Notes: generated by a model from the sequence alone, not told the origin. A DNA stretch of 64,000 nt from Nocardia cyriacigeorgica (GCF_029868385.1 NZ_JARWNX010000031.1:54661-118660), one strand, 5' to 3'. Shown: positions 16,858 through 26,752, counted from the stretch's first letter. A program made the numbers and translations.

Positions 16858-19382
16858 TGGGGCTTGGTCAAGATCTGCAACCTACCGCCGCGATCCGTGG
16901 GAACCTGCAATTCACCACAATGGGTTTGGTCACCGCGACCTACTTCATCAGCCCGCTCGGCTACGGGTTGCGTAAATCCAGCGACAAACACGACGTCAAG
17001 CTCGCACACCATGCGCTGGTCAACAACTTGCCGGATGGCTCACTGCTGCTGGGTATCCAAGCCCAGCTGAATACCCGCGATGTGCTGAGCAAGATGGTCG
17101 AGGGGGTGGACCTCGATGAGCATGAAGACTACGCCGTAGAATCCGTCGCAGCGTATGAGCGGATACGTGCGATTCGCCCGCGGACCCGGATCCATATGCT
17201 CTCGATACCGGTCGGCACTGTTGGCACACCGATATCGGCATTGTCACGCATGTGGAACAGCGGCGCGACGGTCGACCCGTCCGCGATCTCCCGTGCGGAT
17301 ATGGATTCCTACGATTCGACGGCCTCCGATATCCTTTCCCGAATCGGCGACGAATTCGATCCCGTGCCGGTCCCGGGCGCCCTGTTCCAGTGGCTGTGGG
17401 AGCACTATCTCTCGCGTGGAGCGCTGATCGAGCCGGTCGCACCGACCAGGATCGGCGCACTCGAAGACACCACCGCGGCCGTCTTTCGCTCGGCCGCACT
17501 CGACGAGGGGGCGCAAGCCGACAGCGGTCGCCGACTGCGTCCCTCGTTCAGCCCGGTGATCAAGGTCGTCCAACCCGATGAACCGAACTGGCCCTCCTAC
17601 CAGACGATTCTCACGCCGCAGTCATTCCCCTACGGCGGCATGACATTCCCTGGCGGAAGTGAGTTCCTCAACCTTCTCGAAGGATTCGACGGCGTCACTG
17701 TCGACTGGGGGATCCGGGTATCGACCAGACCGGCGGATCAGGTGCTGAAGAGCAATGAGCTGAGTCTGCGGCGGCTGGGTGAGCAGATGGATCAGCGGGA
17801 CCAGGAGGTCTCGTTCGCCCAGAACACGCTGATGGCGAAGGCTCAACTACTCAGTGAGTACAACAATCACTTCGAGGTGAACGGCGGCGAATCGGAGGTA
17901 TCGTTCACCACTGTCATCGCGGTCGGTAGTGGTTCACGTGATACCACGCTCGATACCGTCAACCAGATCAAACGCCGCTACAAGCGGTTTCAAGTCGATC
18001 TGACCGCGCCGGTGGGCGCACAGGTCGACCTGTGGTCGATGATGATCCCCGGCAGTCCGGCGCGGCGTGCGTACGATGATTTCGCGCATATCGTTCCCTC
18101 GGATATGTGGGCGGGTTTCGTGCCGTTCACCACCAATCAGATCGGCGACGACAGCGGTCCGGTGATCGGTGTCAACCTGCTCTCGGGTAACTTCGAGCCG
18201 ATTCACTTCGGCATCATGGAAGCGGCGCTGCACGATTTGTCGGCCTCGTTCGCGGTTACCGGCGAATTGGGTTCGGGTAAGTCGTACTTTCTGAAGCTCA
18301 TGGCGGTCCTTGTGCACGACCTGGGCGGTCAATTCCTGGCTTTGGACCGAAGTCAGGTCGGGGAGTGGGAACATTTCGCGTCGACCATCGACGATGCGGT
18401 GATCGTCGACCTGACCAGCCCGACGGTCTCGCTGGATCCGCTGCGCCTGTTCACTCCCGCCGTTGCCGGGGAACGGGCCCTGGATTCGATTCTTCCGCTG
18501 CTCGATCTGTCTCCGACCAGCGGTGCAGGCGCGGCGGTGAGCAGCTTGCTCACGCCGAGGGGAATCGCCGAGCACGGGATTCGCAGTCTGTTGGATCTGG
18601 TCCGGGTGGCACGCCAGCTCCGCAACGATCCTGGCCTCGGCGATGAATACGCCGATCTGGCAGCGCGCCTCGGCACGATCGTGGATCGTGTGCCGGTCCT
18701 GTTCGACCCGGATCTTCCGCCCCTGCGGCTGGATGCGGCGGCGACCGTGGTGCGCAGCCACAAACTCGCGCTGCCGACGGCGGAGGAACTCACCACCCCG
18801 CACCTGTACAACCGACTGCCCCTGACCAAACGATTGGGAACAGCGCTGTACGAGCTGGTCGGTGTCGCGGCCAGGGAGGCGTTCCTCTCCGACAATGGGC
18901 GTTTCGGGCTACTCGTCGGCGACGAGGCGCACCATTTCACCCAGACCCAAGTAGGTGCGGCAGTTACGTCGGACTTCAGCCGTGATGGACGAAAGCATCT
19001 GGCTGCCATCGGACTCGCTTCCCATGATCCCGCCACCGATTTCCAAGGCGCGGCACACAATCTCATTCCCAACCGCTTCGTCTTCCGGCAGCGTGACGAG
19101 ACACTGGCGCGCAACAGCCTGGAGTGGGTCGGCGTGGATCTGGAAGAGGCGCCGTTCATGTTGCAGGTGCTGCGTGAGGAGACCTCGCCCCCGATCGGGC
19201 CGGGACGTAAGGTTCCGGAAGAACGCCGCGGCGAGATGTTCATGCGGGACGCGCTGAACCGCATCGGTCGGGGCAAGGTCCTCGGGCCTGCGCGCCCGGA
19301 TCGGGCAGCGGCCATTACGAGCACCCCGAGTGCATCAGGGTCCAAACCGATGATTGCGCTGGAACATCAGGCCGCTCCATGA
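16857..19382 (+). CDS. VirB4-like secretion ATPase
   Basis: An 841-residue cytoplasmic ATPase. Walker A GELGSGKS lies at about 471-478 and Walker B LLVGDEAHH at about 682-690, with a QRDETLARNSLEW segment near 755; the N-terminal 450 residues are the divergent VirB4/TraC-type domain. VirB4 proteins energise assembly of type IV channels and are the most conserved subunit. It overlaps the TcpE-like gene upstream and the VirB6-like gene downstream (ATGA). I see no VirD4/TcpA-type coupling ATPase in this operon, so this is its only motor. Confidence 0.85.
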   Translation: MGLGQDLQPTAAIRGNLQFTTMGLVTATYFISPLGYGLRKSSDKHDVKLAHHALVNNLPDGSLLLGIQAQLNTRDVLSKMVEGVDLDEHEDYAVESVAAYERIRAIRPRTRIHMLSIPVGTVGTPISALSRMWNSGATVDPSAISRADMDSYDSTASDILSRIGDEFDPVPVPGALFQWLWEHYLSRGALIEPVAPTRIGALEDTTAAVFRSAALDEGAQADSGRRLRPSFSPVIKVVQPDEPNWPSYQTILTPQSFPYGGMTFPGGSEFLNLLEGFDGVTVDWGIRVSTRPADQVLKSNELSLRRLGEQMDQRDQEVSFAQNTLMAKAQLLSEYNNHFEVNGGESEVSFTTVIAVGSGSRDTTLDTVNQIKRRYKRFQVDLTAPVGAQVDLWSMMIPGSPARRAYDDFAHIVPSDMWAGFVPFTTNQIGDDSGPVIGVNLLSGNFEPIHFGIMEAALHDLSASFAVTGELGSGKSYFLKLMAVLVHDLGGQFLALDRSQVGEWEHFASTIDDAVIVDLTSPTVSLDPLRLFTPAVAGERALDSILPLLDLSPTSGAGAAVSSLLTPRGIAEHGIRSLLDLVRVARQLRNDPGLGDEYADLAARLGTIVDRVPVLFDPDLPPLRLDAAATVVRSHKLALPTAEELTTPHLYNRLPLTKRLGTALYELVGVAAREAFLSDNGRFGLLVGDEAHHFTQTQVGAAVTSDFSRDGRKHLAAIGLASHDPATDFQGAAHNLIPNRFVFRQRDETLARNSLEWVGVDLEEAPFMLQVLREETSPPIGPGRKVPEERRGEMFMRDALNRIGRGKVLGPARPDRAAAITSTPSASGSKPMIALEHQAAP

Positions 19383-21826
19383 CCGGTTGGGACGTCGCGA
19401 ACTGGGATTCGGACCGTTGGCGCCCACGTGCGGTCGCCGCACGCTGCCGGGAGTGGATCGGCGCCACCCGGCGCAGGCGCTGGACGGTGTGGCTGCTCGG
19501 TGCCTTGTTCGTTTTGTTCGTCTTTCCCGGTGTTGTCGGTGCTGTCGCGACGGCGGGAACGGGCAATCTGGCAGCAGGTTCGGGCACCAACACCGCGCTG
19601 AACGCGTTGCAGGTACACGACTCGGATGGCGTGAATCTAGCCGACTACGGCTTCATCGTTAATGTCGGGATAGCCCTCTTCAACCCGATCAATGTGGGGC
19701 TCGGCATCGTGATCGGCGTGATCTTTTCCGGATGGATCGTGATCGTAGGTGGGTCGATCTGGTTGGTCGGGTGGGTGTTGAGCTTCGTCTGGCTCGACTT
19801 GATCGGCGGCGTGATGACCGGCGTTGCCAGCAGTTTCACCGACCAGATTGCCACGCCGATCATGCTGGTCACGGCAGTGACGATCGGTGGCGTCATCGTG
19901 GCCGTGTTCATTGTCCGCCAACAGCCGGCGAAAGCGACGGCGCAGGTGGTGACAATGGTCGCTGTCGCGATGCTCGGACCCATCTTCCTCGCCAACCCGT
20001 TGGCCGAAATCCTGTCGTCGCACGGTGTGCTGGTGACCGGCCGAGACGTCGGGCTATCGGTCGCAGCAGGTTTGCACGGCAATAGTGCTATCAATCCAGA
20101 CCAGCTCGTGGCGACCTTGCAGACCGATATGGTCGATAATTTCGCCCGGAAGCCATTGCAGGTCTGGAATTTCGGCCATGTGATAGATCAGTATCCCGGG
20201 TGCCGGGCCGCATGGTCGGCCGGGATATCCGGCAATGGTGACGAATTGCGGGATCAGTTGGAGAGCTGCGGTGATGGTGGCGTCGCGTATGCGATGACGG
20301 AGGAGCCCACTTTCGGTCAGATCGGCGCTGGCCTGCTCATCCTGCTGTCATCGATCATCCTGCTGTACTTTGCGGTGGTATTGGCAGTCCGGATCATCTG
20401 GGCGGGGCTCGACGCGATCTATCACGGTTTCATGATGATCTTCGGGCTGGCGGCGGGTGGGTTCATTTATGGACCGACGCAGACTTTTACGGTACGAAAC
20501 GGTGCGGATGCTATGATTGCCGGTGCCAGGATGGCCGTAAATACGATCGCCCTGAGCCTGTACGAGTTGATTATCGGCAAGGTCTTCAACCAGGCCGGTG
20601 GCCAGGTGATCGTGGTTCTGTGCGTCGGAGCAACGATTCAGGTCGTCGGTGTTATCCAGGTAAATCGACTGAATGACAGCTTGACCCGAGGCAACGAGTG
20701 GATCGCCGACCGGTTCTCGGCCGTGATGCGCGGCGGGCACGCGATCAGTGCGGGTGGAGGTAGTGGGTCCGGTGGCTCGGGAATGGGGGCTGCGGGCGTC
20801 AGCAATTCCCTGCATCCCGCCCATGCGATTCTGGCTGGTATGGGTGTGCTGTCCACAATAAACAGCTCGCCGGCGACTGCATGGTTGACAAGACGCCTCA
20901 ACCCGATGAACCCGTTGGCGAAAATGGCCGAGACCCAGCGAAGGGTGATGGCGTACGGATATTCTCAGCCGCATATGATGGAAGCGCTGCCAGCCAGCTA
21001 TATGAGTAGACTTCAGTTCGCCGAGGCGGCGAAGGAAGGTCTCGAATTACACTCGTCTTCACGGATCCGTGGGTTCAATTCGACCGAGGCTCTCGGGACA
21101 CCGCTCGGTGTTGATATCCCCAGCGGAGTCGACACCGCACGCGGTGCCGCGATCGCTATCCGGTGGGCGGCAGGCAGGGGTGCCATGGACGGCGACATGA
21201 TGGGTGCGCTCACCATGGCCGGTTTCACCGATCAGAAGATCATGCAGGACGCCATCGCCGCCCACAAGCATGGGCAGGACAAGGCAGCCGAAGAACCAGC
21301 GAAATTCAAGCCGCTGGCCGCCGTCGAGGGATTGCACCGGGCTTTCGAGAACAATCCGACCGAAGCCAACTTGTATGCCTTGGAAATGGCTGCCGTGGAC
21401 CTTCGCACCCAGCGAATCGGCGGTGTTTCGTTGACGCCCGAACAGTTGGCTGATGCAAACGATTACGTCAACCATCCTTCGAGTTGGCAGGTAAAGCGGC
21501 TACAGCAGGAAGCCGACGGAGTCGACGCCGATGGCAACCCGCTTCCGAATCACACCAAGGATGACAACCGTGGGGCCGAGCGAACACTGAATTGGATCGC
21601 CAACGGTCATGCGATGGATATCCTCAAAGGTGTCGATACACTCCTGGCAACTCCGCTTGATCAGATTCAGGCTGCTGCCGCAATGCCTAGAGGCGGGGTC
21701 GGTAGCAGTCGTCCGCTGCATCCCGATGTCCGGGCCCTTCGTGGCCATATCAGTGACGCCCGATCCTTTGAGCGCCATACTCAAGGCGAAGGTGCGACCG
21801 GTGCGGACCTGGCGCCGCCGCGGTAG
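19379..21826 (+). CDS. VirB6/TrbL-like polytopic membrane protein
   Basis: An 815-residue protein. The N-terminal 440 residues hold about seven to nine helices (first at about 37-60; others around 110-150, 160-185, 195-215, 315-345, 350-375, 395-430), as in VirB6/TrbL/TcpH channel proteins. Two cysteines in an outer loop (about CRAAW and LESCGDG) may form a disulfide. The C-terminal 375 residues are hydrophilic and partly helical, predicted cytoplasmic. ATGA overlap with the VirB4-like gene. The likely role is the inner-membrane channel. Confidence 0.75.
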   Translation: MTGWDVANWDSDRWRPRAVAARCREWIGATRRRRWTVWLLGALFVLFVFPGVVGAVATAGTGNLAAGSGTNTALNALQVHDSDGVNLADYGFIVNVGIALFNPINVGLGIVIGVIFSGWIVIVGGSIWLVGWVLSFVWLDLIGGVMTGVASSFTDQIATPIMLVTAVTIGGVIVAVFIVRQQPAKATAQVVTMVAVAMLGPIFLANPLAEILSSHGVLVTGRDVGLSVAAGLHGNSAINPDQLVATLQTDMVDNFARKPLQVWNFGHVIDQYPGCRAAWSAGISGNGDELRDQLESCGDGGVAYAMTEEPTFGQIGAGLLILLSSIILLYFAVVLAVRIIWAGLDAIYHGFMMIFGLAAGGFIYGPTQTFTVRNGADAMIAGARMAVNTIALSLYELIIGKVFNQAGGQVIVVLCVGATIQVVGVIQVNRLNDSLTRGNEWIADRFSAVMRGGHAISAGGGSGSGGSGMGAAGVSNSLHPAHAILAGMGVLSTINSSPATAWLTRRLNPMNPLAKMAETQRRVMAYGYSQPHMMEALPASYMSRLQFAEAAKEGLELHSSSRIRGFNSTEALGTPLGVDIPSGVDTARGAAIAIRWAAGRGAMDGDMMGALTMAGFTDQKIMQDAIAAHKHGQDKAAEEPAKFKPLAAVEGLHRAFENNPTEANLYALEMAAVDLRTQRIGGVSLTPEQLADANDYVNHPSSWQVKRLQQEADGVDADGNPLPNHTKDDNRGAERTLNWIANGHAMDILKGVDTLLATPLDQIQAAAAMPRGGVGSSRPLHPDVRALRGHISDARSFERHTQGEGATGADLAPPR

Positions 21827-21858
21827 AAGCTGTAACGGAAGGGTGGTCGAACTACTGT

Positions 21859-22752
21859 ATGAAAATCATCGCGTGGGCGGCGAGCGCGGTGGTTGCCGTT
21901 ATCGGGTTCTTTCTCGTAATAATTGCGGGATTCACCGGAGCCAGCGATTCGTCCGGCCAGCAGTTCTTCAACTGCCAATGTGACAGCGCGATAGGACCGG
22001 ATCCTTCGGCCACCATCACCACGACTCCTGGTTCCACACCTTGTGATTCCGACGAGGAATGGGATCCCTCCGACGTGCCTTCCACCAATCCGTTGGTGTC
22101 GATGACCCTCCCGCCGGACGATACTCGGGTGTCGGACTACCAGCGCTCCTGCATGTCTGCGATATCGTCCGCGTCCCCACCCCTACAGGGGCCGGCATTG
22201 CGAAAGACGAATACCGGCTTCGCTGTCGACTGCGCCCGCGAATTGGCTTACGCACAGGTGGGCAGGCGGTCAGATGGATCGAGCTCGGCGCCGACAGAAA
22301 TGGTTCGGGACGTGATCTACGAGGCTTCCGCGGCGGCGTCGATCGGGAGTTGTGTCGTCCCGGTCGACCGTTCGACCGATGCTGGCGCGCCGCCGGCCGA
22401 GCCCGGGTACACAGGACCGGTCGGCTCCTGCGATCAGACCGCCCAGCAGGCGATAGTCTATCTGCCCAATACCGTCGCCGGGCAGGGGATGTGTGGCCAG
22501 CGCGTACGTCTCGCCGCCGTCTCGCCCGGTGATCTGGTCTTCTGGAGCTATCGGGACAAGGAGCCCACCCGGGTGGGGATCGCAGTGGAACACGCGCTTG
22601 TCGACGCCACCGACGCGGACACGGGCGAGTTCGCGGCGGGTCGTATACGCGTGGTCGCCGCTGACCCGACCACTGGTGAATTCGCGGTGCTCGATATTCC
22701 GTCCGACAGCGATGCTCGCGCCAAACGCGTCCTCGACGGCGCGGAGAACTGA
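21859..22752 (+). CDS. Membrane-anchored NlpC/P60-like protein, likely inactive
   Basis: A 297-residue protein with an N-terminal anchor (about 2-25), a Ser/Thr/Pro-rich spacer and a C-terminal domain resembling NlpC/P60: VDCARELAYAQVG with a Cys at residue 125 where the catalytic Cys should be, and SPGDLVFWSY before the usual His strand. The canonical His position is Arg 238 (TRVGIAV instead of HVGIAV), and the nearest His is six residues later. It is therefore either catalytically altered or a structural, wall-binding relative. Five further cysteines after the anchor suggest disulfides. It ends the type IV-like operon and is convergent with an SLT gene 15 bases away. Confidence 0.6.
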   Translation: MKIIAWAASAVVAVIGFFLVIIAGFTGASDSSGQQFFNCQCDSAIGPDPSATITTTPGSTPCDSDEEWDPSDVPSTNPLVSMTLPPDDTRVSDYQRSCMSAISSASPPLQGPALRKTNTGFAVDCARELAYAQVGRRSDGSSSAPTEMVRDVIYEASAAASIGSCVVPVDRSTDAGAPPAEPGYTGPVGSCDQTAQQAIVYLPNTVAGQGMCGQRVRLAAVSPGDLVFWSYRDKEPTRVGIAVEHALVDATDADTGEFAAGRIRVVAADPTTGEFAVLDIPSDSDARAKRVLDGAEN

Positions 22753-22767
22753 CCAGCGCACCGTGAC

Positions 22768-23994
22768 TCAATAGCCCATATACGCACCACCTTCACGCAT
22801 GCTCGCGATACCCGGCACGTTACTGACCGAACCGTACCGGTCGATCGAGTAGCGCACACCGGCGATGATGTTGTCGACCGGGTTCCAGATATCGCGGTGC
22901 CCCGGTAGCGAATACGCGTTGAATGTGGGGTCGATGGTCTGCATCAGCCCCTTCGACGGGATCCCTGCTGCCGCATTGCTGTCCCACAGGTTGATCGCGT
23001 TCGGGTTGCCGCTGGACTCGTGCTGGATGATCGCCGCGATGGCGGAACGATCGATCTGACTTGTGTCGTAGCCTTCCGCTGCGAGCACCCTCATGGCCTC
23101 TTCGATCCACTGACTCTGCTGGCCGGGGGGCAGCGTCCGGGGCGGACCCGTGCCGGCGCCGCCACGGCCCGGCCGTGTTCGGTGTCGCCGCCGCGGAGCG
23201 GGCGGCTGCGGTCGCGACTCTCGCAGGTAGCGGCCCGCGAGAGCAGCCACTCGATCGGCGGAAATGGCGGCGCTGGTCTGGCCTTGTCCCAGAACGCTGC
23301 CGGCTCGTTGTAAGGCCGAGCCGAGCGTGGCGATCACCATCTGTTGTCCCGCTGGGGTATCCGCCACCGGTCCGAGTGCGGTCAATGCCGTGTTGACCTC
23401 GGCGATGATGGTGCCGATGGCCGCACGGCCGTGCGTGGTCGAACCGGCAGCATCGTTCAGGATCCGCTCGAGTTCGACGTTCAAACTGCCCAGTGCTTCG
23501 ACTTGACGGGACGTATTTCCCTGGCGGACGCCGTACTGCTCACCCATATCGCCGCCCATGCGCAACGGACCGGTCGGTGCGCCGGTACCGACGACCGGTG
23601 GTGCGTATGGCTGGCCGGTGTTGGTGGACGGAGCGCCGTCACCGTAGCGGCCGGAGATCGAGGCGAGAGCGGCCATCGCTGGCGCGGCCATCGCTGCCAG
23701 GGCCGCGGGCAGGGCGGCGCCGGTATCGGCGCCACCCATCGGTGCGACGGCGCCGGGCCGGGACTCGCCTGCCGAGGGGCCGAAACCTGGTGCGGAGGAC
23801 GGTGATGCCGGGGTGGAAGTGCCGCCGGGCGGTGTTCCGCCTTTAGCGGAGGTCGGGCCGGAGCTGGTTGCGGTGAAGCCCGGGGCTTTGGCGGGCGTTC
23901 GGGAAGGTGTGGCACCTTTGCCGCCGGAGCGGCGCCGTTCTCGCCGGCCCGGTGTCGGATCGGCGGGGCCGGTATCGACGGTGGGCACTGCCAC
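22768..23994 (-). CDS. SLT lytic transglycosylase, paralogue A
   Basis: A 408-residue protein. Residues 1-150 are Pro/Ala/Gly-rich. A helical region (about 155-255, NVELERILNDAAGSTTHGRAAIG...) resembles the DUF4226-type helical domain. The C-terminal 105 residues are a transglycosylase SLT domain with catalytic Glu in IIQHESSGNPNAINLWD and SKGLMQTIDPTF. Such enzymes cleave glycan strands to open the wall for secretion machines. No signal peptide is evident, so export may depend on the cluster's own system. GTG start two bases after the stop of paralogue B. Confidence 0.8.
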   Translation of the reverse strand: MAVPTVDTGPADPTPGRRERRRSGGKGATPSRTPAKAPGFTATSSGPTSAKGGTPPGGTSTPASPSSAPGFGPSAGESRPGAVAPMGGADTGAALPAALAAMAAPAMAALASISGRYGDGAPSTNTGQPYAPPVVGTGAPTGPLRMGGDMGEQYGVRQGNTSRQVEALGSLNVELERILNDAAGSTTHGRAAIGTIIAEVNTALTALGPVADTPAGQQMVIATLGSALQRAGSVLGQGQTSAAISADRVAALAGRYLRESRPQPPAPRRRHRTRPGRGGAGTGPPRTLPPGQQSQWIEEAMRVLAAEGYDTSQIDRSAIAAIIQHESSGNPNAINLWDSNAAAGIPSKGLMQTIDPTFNAYSLPGHRDIWNPVDNIIAGVRYSIDRYGSVSNVPGIASMREGGAYMGY

Positions 23995-23996
23995 GG

Positions 23997-25550
23997 TCAG
24001 TACCCTACGTGAGCTTTACCGGCGCGTACTGCCTTGACGCCGGGGACATTGTCCAACGAACCGTATCGGGAAATCGCGTAGCGCACCCCAGCCATAATGT
24101 TGTGGACGGGATTCCAGATGTCGTCGTAGCCGGGCACTTTGTATTGCTGGAACGTCGGGTCGATGGTCTGCAACAACCCCTTCGACGGAGTTCCCCTCTT
24201 GGCATTGTCATCCCACAGGTTGATAGCTCTCGGGTTGTTGGTCGACTCGTGCTGCGCCATAATCCTGATCGCGTCGGCATTGTTGGCGCCCGACAAGCCG
24301 AGAATCCCCATGGCCTGCTGGATCCATTGCTCGATGGATCCGCCCTGTCCCACGCTGGAGGGACTGTATCCGGTTGTCGCGTATCCAGAGTTGTAGCCAC
24401 TGGACGGTGGTTGCTGCCCGTTGATGTTCCAGAGGTACTGACTGGTCAGGCGTTGGACCTGCGCCGCCATGTCTTTGGTCGCGGACTGGCCGGCCGAGAC
24501 GATGGTGTGGGCCTTCTGCAATGCGGCGGTCAGGATCTGGTGGACCTTCGCCTGACCCTCCCGGGTGTAGGCGTGCGGTCCGAGTTCGGCGAGCGCGACA
24601 TTGACCTGGCGAATGAGTTCGGTGAGCTTCTTCTGATCGACCTTGTGATTGCCGGCCAGGCCGGACACGTACTGGGCGAGTTGATTGTCGAGGTTGTTGA
24701 AGGCGGTCGCAGCAGTCTGCTGGAACAGTTGTTGCGCCCGGCTGCCGGTGACGGCGCCGCCGCTGCCAGGAGTGAGGCCCAACATCTTTCGTAGCTCGAT
24801 GACCTCGGGATCGGTCGGGTTGCCGTCACCGTAGGCGGCTGCCAATAGCCGCAGCGCTTTGATTGCGCGCTGTGCTGCGGGCGAAAGGGTGCCCGCGACA
24901 CCATCGGTAGCAGCTTCGGCGTCACTGGTACCGGCAGCCGACGGGGCTCCAGTCGGTGCGTCGCGGGAGCGCTCACCTGGCTTACCATCCTGCACTGCGG
25001 TACCCGGCGTCGATGCCGATGTGCCGGATGTCGGCTCGGCACCACCGTTGCCGTTTGCCAGCCCGGACAACGCAGACGCGAGCATCGGCAGCATCTGTGC
25101 GCCTGCGGACAAGGCAGGTTCGAGTTGCGCCAGCGCATCCGGCTCATCCGGTGATGAGTTCTCTCGCTCGATTGCCGGCTGCCGTGTTGCGGCGGGCCCC
25201 AGCGCACGGGCCGCTTCGGTCGACGGTGGATCCGAGGAGAAGGGTGCCGCTACCGTGCTTGCCGTCGGGACCGCCCCTGTTCCGGTAGGTAGCGAAGCTG
25301 ACGGTGATGAATTCTCCCGTGGCGTGGCCGATACCGATGTACCTCGTCCGGCACTCGAACCGTCGGACGATGTCGACGTATTCGCAGACGGTCCACCAGT
25401 GCCGACCGATGCCGGTCGTACGTTTATTCCGGCACGAGGTCGGTCGGACCGCGTCGTCCAGGGGTCCGATGTCTCGGAGGCTCGATCGGTGGTGTGTTCG
25501 CCGTCCGCGGACAGCACCTCGGCTGCCGGCCATACTTCTGCGCTGGTCAT
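23997..25550 (-). CDS. SLT lytic transglycosylase, paralogue B
   Basis: A 517-residue tandem paralogue of the downstream gene. The N-terminal 200 residues are Ser/Thr/Pro/Gly-rich and disordered, followed by a helical domain (about 230-370) and a Tyr/Gly/Ser linker. The SLT domain (about 410-517) has catalytic Glu in IMAQHESTNNPRAINLWDDN and SKGLLQTIDPTFQQY. The SLT domains of the two paralogues match along their whole length and both end in an aromatic-x-GY tail, whereas the N-terminal parts differ. No signal peptide is seen. First gene of a two-gene reverse-strand unit. Confidence 0.8.
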   Translation of the reverse strand: MTSAEVWPAAEVLSADGEHTTDRASETSDPWTTRSDRPRAGINVRPASVGTGGPSANTSTSSDGSSAGRGTSVSATPRENSSPSASLPTGTGAVPTASTVAAPFSSDPPSTEAARALGPAATRQPAIERENSSPDEPDALAQLEPALSAGAQMLPMLASALSGLANGNGGAEPTSGTSASTPGTAVQDGKPGERSRDAPTGAPSAAGTSDAEAATDGVAGTLSPAAQRAIKALRLLAAAYGDGNPTDPEVIELRKMLGLTPGSGGAVTGSRAQQLFQQTAATAFNNLDNQLAQYVSGLAGNHKVDQKKLTELIRQVNVALAELGPHAYTREGQAKVHQILTAALQKAHTIVSAGQSATKDMAAQVQRLTSQYLWNINGQQPPSSGYNSGYATTGYSPSSVGQGGSIEQWIQQAMGILGLSGANNADAIRIMAQHESTNNPRAINLWDDNAKRGTPSKGLLQTIDPTFQQYKVPGYDDIWNPVHNIMAGVRYAISRYGSLDNVPGVKAVRAGKAHVGY

Positions 25551-25742
25551 CGTGGGCCACCCGGGTGAAAGTGGCTATACAAGCGTGGATTCCGGTGCTC
25601 GGCGCCAGGTCTCCATCGGTGGAGGTCCATTCCGGCAGTCCTCCCATGTCCGTCGGTGGCTGGGTGAGCCGCGGCCAGGCTCATCGCCGCGCACGGTGGC
25701 GTGTTCTTCGAACCATCCTCGCCTGTGTGTATGCCGCAGAGT

Positions 25743-25758
25743 TTCCCAGTGCTGGGGA
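25743..25758. promoter_or_regulatory. TTCCCA-N4-TGGGAA motif, copy 2
   Basis: TTCCCA-GTGC-TGGGGA in the gap between divergent genes. GACAAT, a -10-like hexamer, starts five bases after it on the + strand. Confidence 0.65.
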
Positions 25759-25796
25759 TCTTTGACAATGGGGGAGTTCGGAAGGGTATATGGCGC

Positions 25797-25925
25797 ATGG
25801 ATGATCGCAAGCGTGTGGGGTCGAGGTTCCTGACTGCCTCGGTATCGTCCAGCGTGCTCTTGGGTCAGCTTGACGACCTGGGTGCGAATGTGTCGTGGCT
25901 GCCGGCTGAGTGTGGAGGCATCTGA
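25797..25925 (+). CDS. Possible small coupled ORF (42 aa)
   Basis: This short ORF begins MDDRKRVGSRFLTASVSSSV, has GAAGGG ten bases before ATG, lies 39 bases after the operator motif and ends in a TGATG overlap with the next gene. It has no recognisable domain. It may be a genuine small protein or only a leader that couples translation of the next gene. Confidence 0.35.
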   Translation: MDDRKRVGSRFLTASVSSSVLLGQLDDLGANVSWLPAECGGI

Positions 25926-26752
25926 TGCTTGGTGGGTTTGGTTCGTGGATCAAGAAGACGGCCGTCGCCGCGGCCGGTGTTGCCCTACCACTTGCGGGTG
26001 GAGCAGTAGGTGCTTGGGTCGGCGGGCCGATCGGCGCCAGGATCGGTGCCAGTCTGGGCGGAGCTGTCGCGGATATCGTTCAGAACGGGAAACCGGGATG
26101 GTCGACGCTTGGCGCCGCCGCGTTGTCCAGTATCGGTGCCAAGAGCTTCGGTGGAGGTGCCGGATCCAGGGCGGGGTTCCTGGGCGGGGCCGAAGGTAAA
26201 GCTGCGGCGCTAGCCGGAAAGACCGCCAAAGAAAACTACAAGCTCCCCGCCAATGCGTCGACTCCGCTGCTGCGGGGAGGGAAGTGGGGTGCAACTCGGC
26301 GTGGAGGCAACGCTGCTGCGCGGAGGGCGGAAAGGTCGAACCTGGCCAGAAATCGCAAGGATTCTTGGCGTAACACATTCAATCCGGGTGCCAATGGGTT
26401 GCGGTGGAAGCTCCCCGATAAGGGGCTGCGCAGGTCGGGGCTGGGCTATGCGGCCGCAAGTGGCGTGGGTTCTACAGCCGGGTACTACACCAGCAAGGCG
26501 CTCGGTGGCTCGGTCCCGACGGGAGGGAGCGCTCCGCGAGTACCCGGCGAGAATGGCGGGATGGGCTTCGAATACGTTGGGGGCCACGCGAAGTCATCCG
26601 TGAGGAATATGCCCGGTTTCAAGGCTACGCCGAACAGCACTGCCGATTCATGGCAGGAGTCAGGATTTCTACTGATGCCGAAATCGATACCTGACACGTT
26701 GAAAGCATGGTACGCCGGACCTAAGACGACGGGGTCGACCACACCGGCTTGA
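25925..26752 (+). CDS. Glycine-zipper membrane-associated protein, unknown
   Basis: A 275-residue protein. Residues about 5-45 form a hydrophobic stretch with Gly every fourth residue (ALPLAGGAVGAWVGGPIGAR, then IGASLGG), a glycine-zipper pattern of the kind that inserts into or packs within membranes. The middle is strongly basic (many Arg/Lys, residues 75-170) and the C-terminus polar. Not recognised beyond this. ATG at 25925 is chosen because GGAGG lies seven bases upstream; the GTG at 25910 has none. It opens a run of cluster genes read rightwards. Confidence 0.6.
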   Translation: MLGGFGSWIKKTAVAAAGVALPLAGGAVGAWVGGPIGARIGASLGGAVADIVQNGKPGWSTLGAAALSSIGAKSFGGGAGSRAGFLGGAEGKAAALAGKTAKENYKLPANASTPLLRGGKWGATRRGGNAAARRAERSNLARNRKDSWRNTFNPGANGLRWKLPDKGLRRSGLGYAAASGVGSTAGYYTSKALGGSVPTGGSAPRVPGENGGMGFEYVGGHAKSSVRNMPGFKATPNSTADSWQESGFLLMPKSIPDTLKAWYAGPKTTGSTTPA

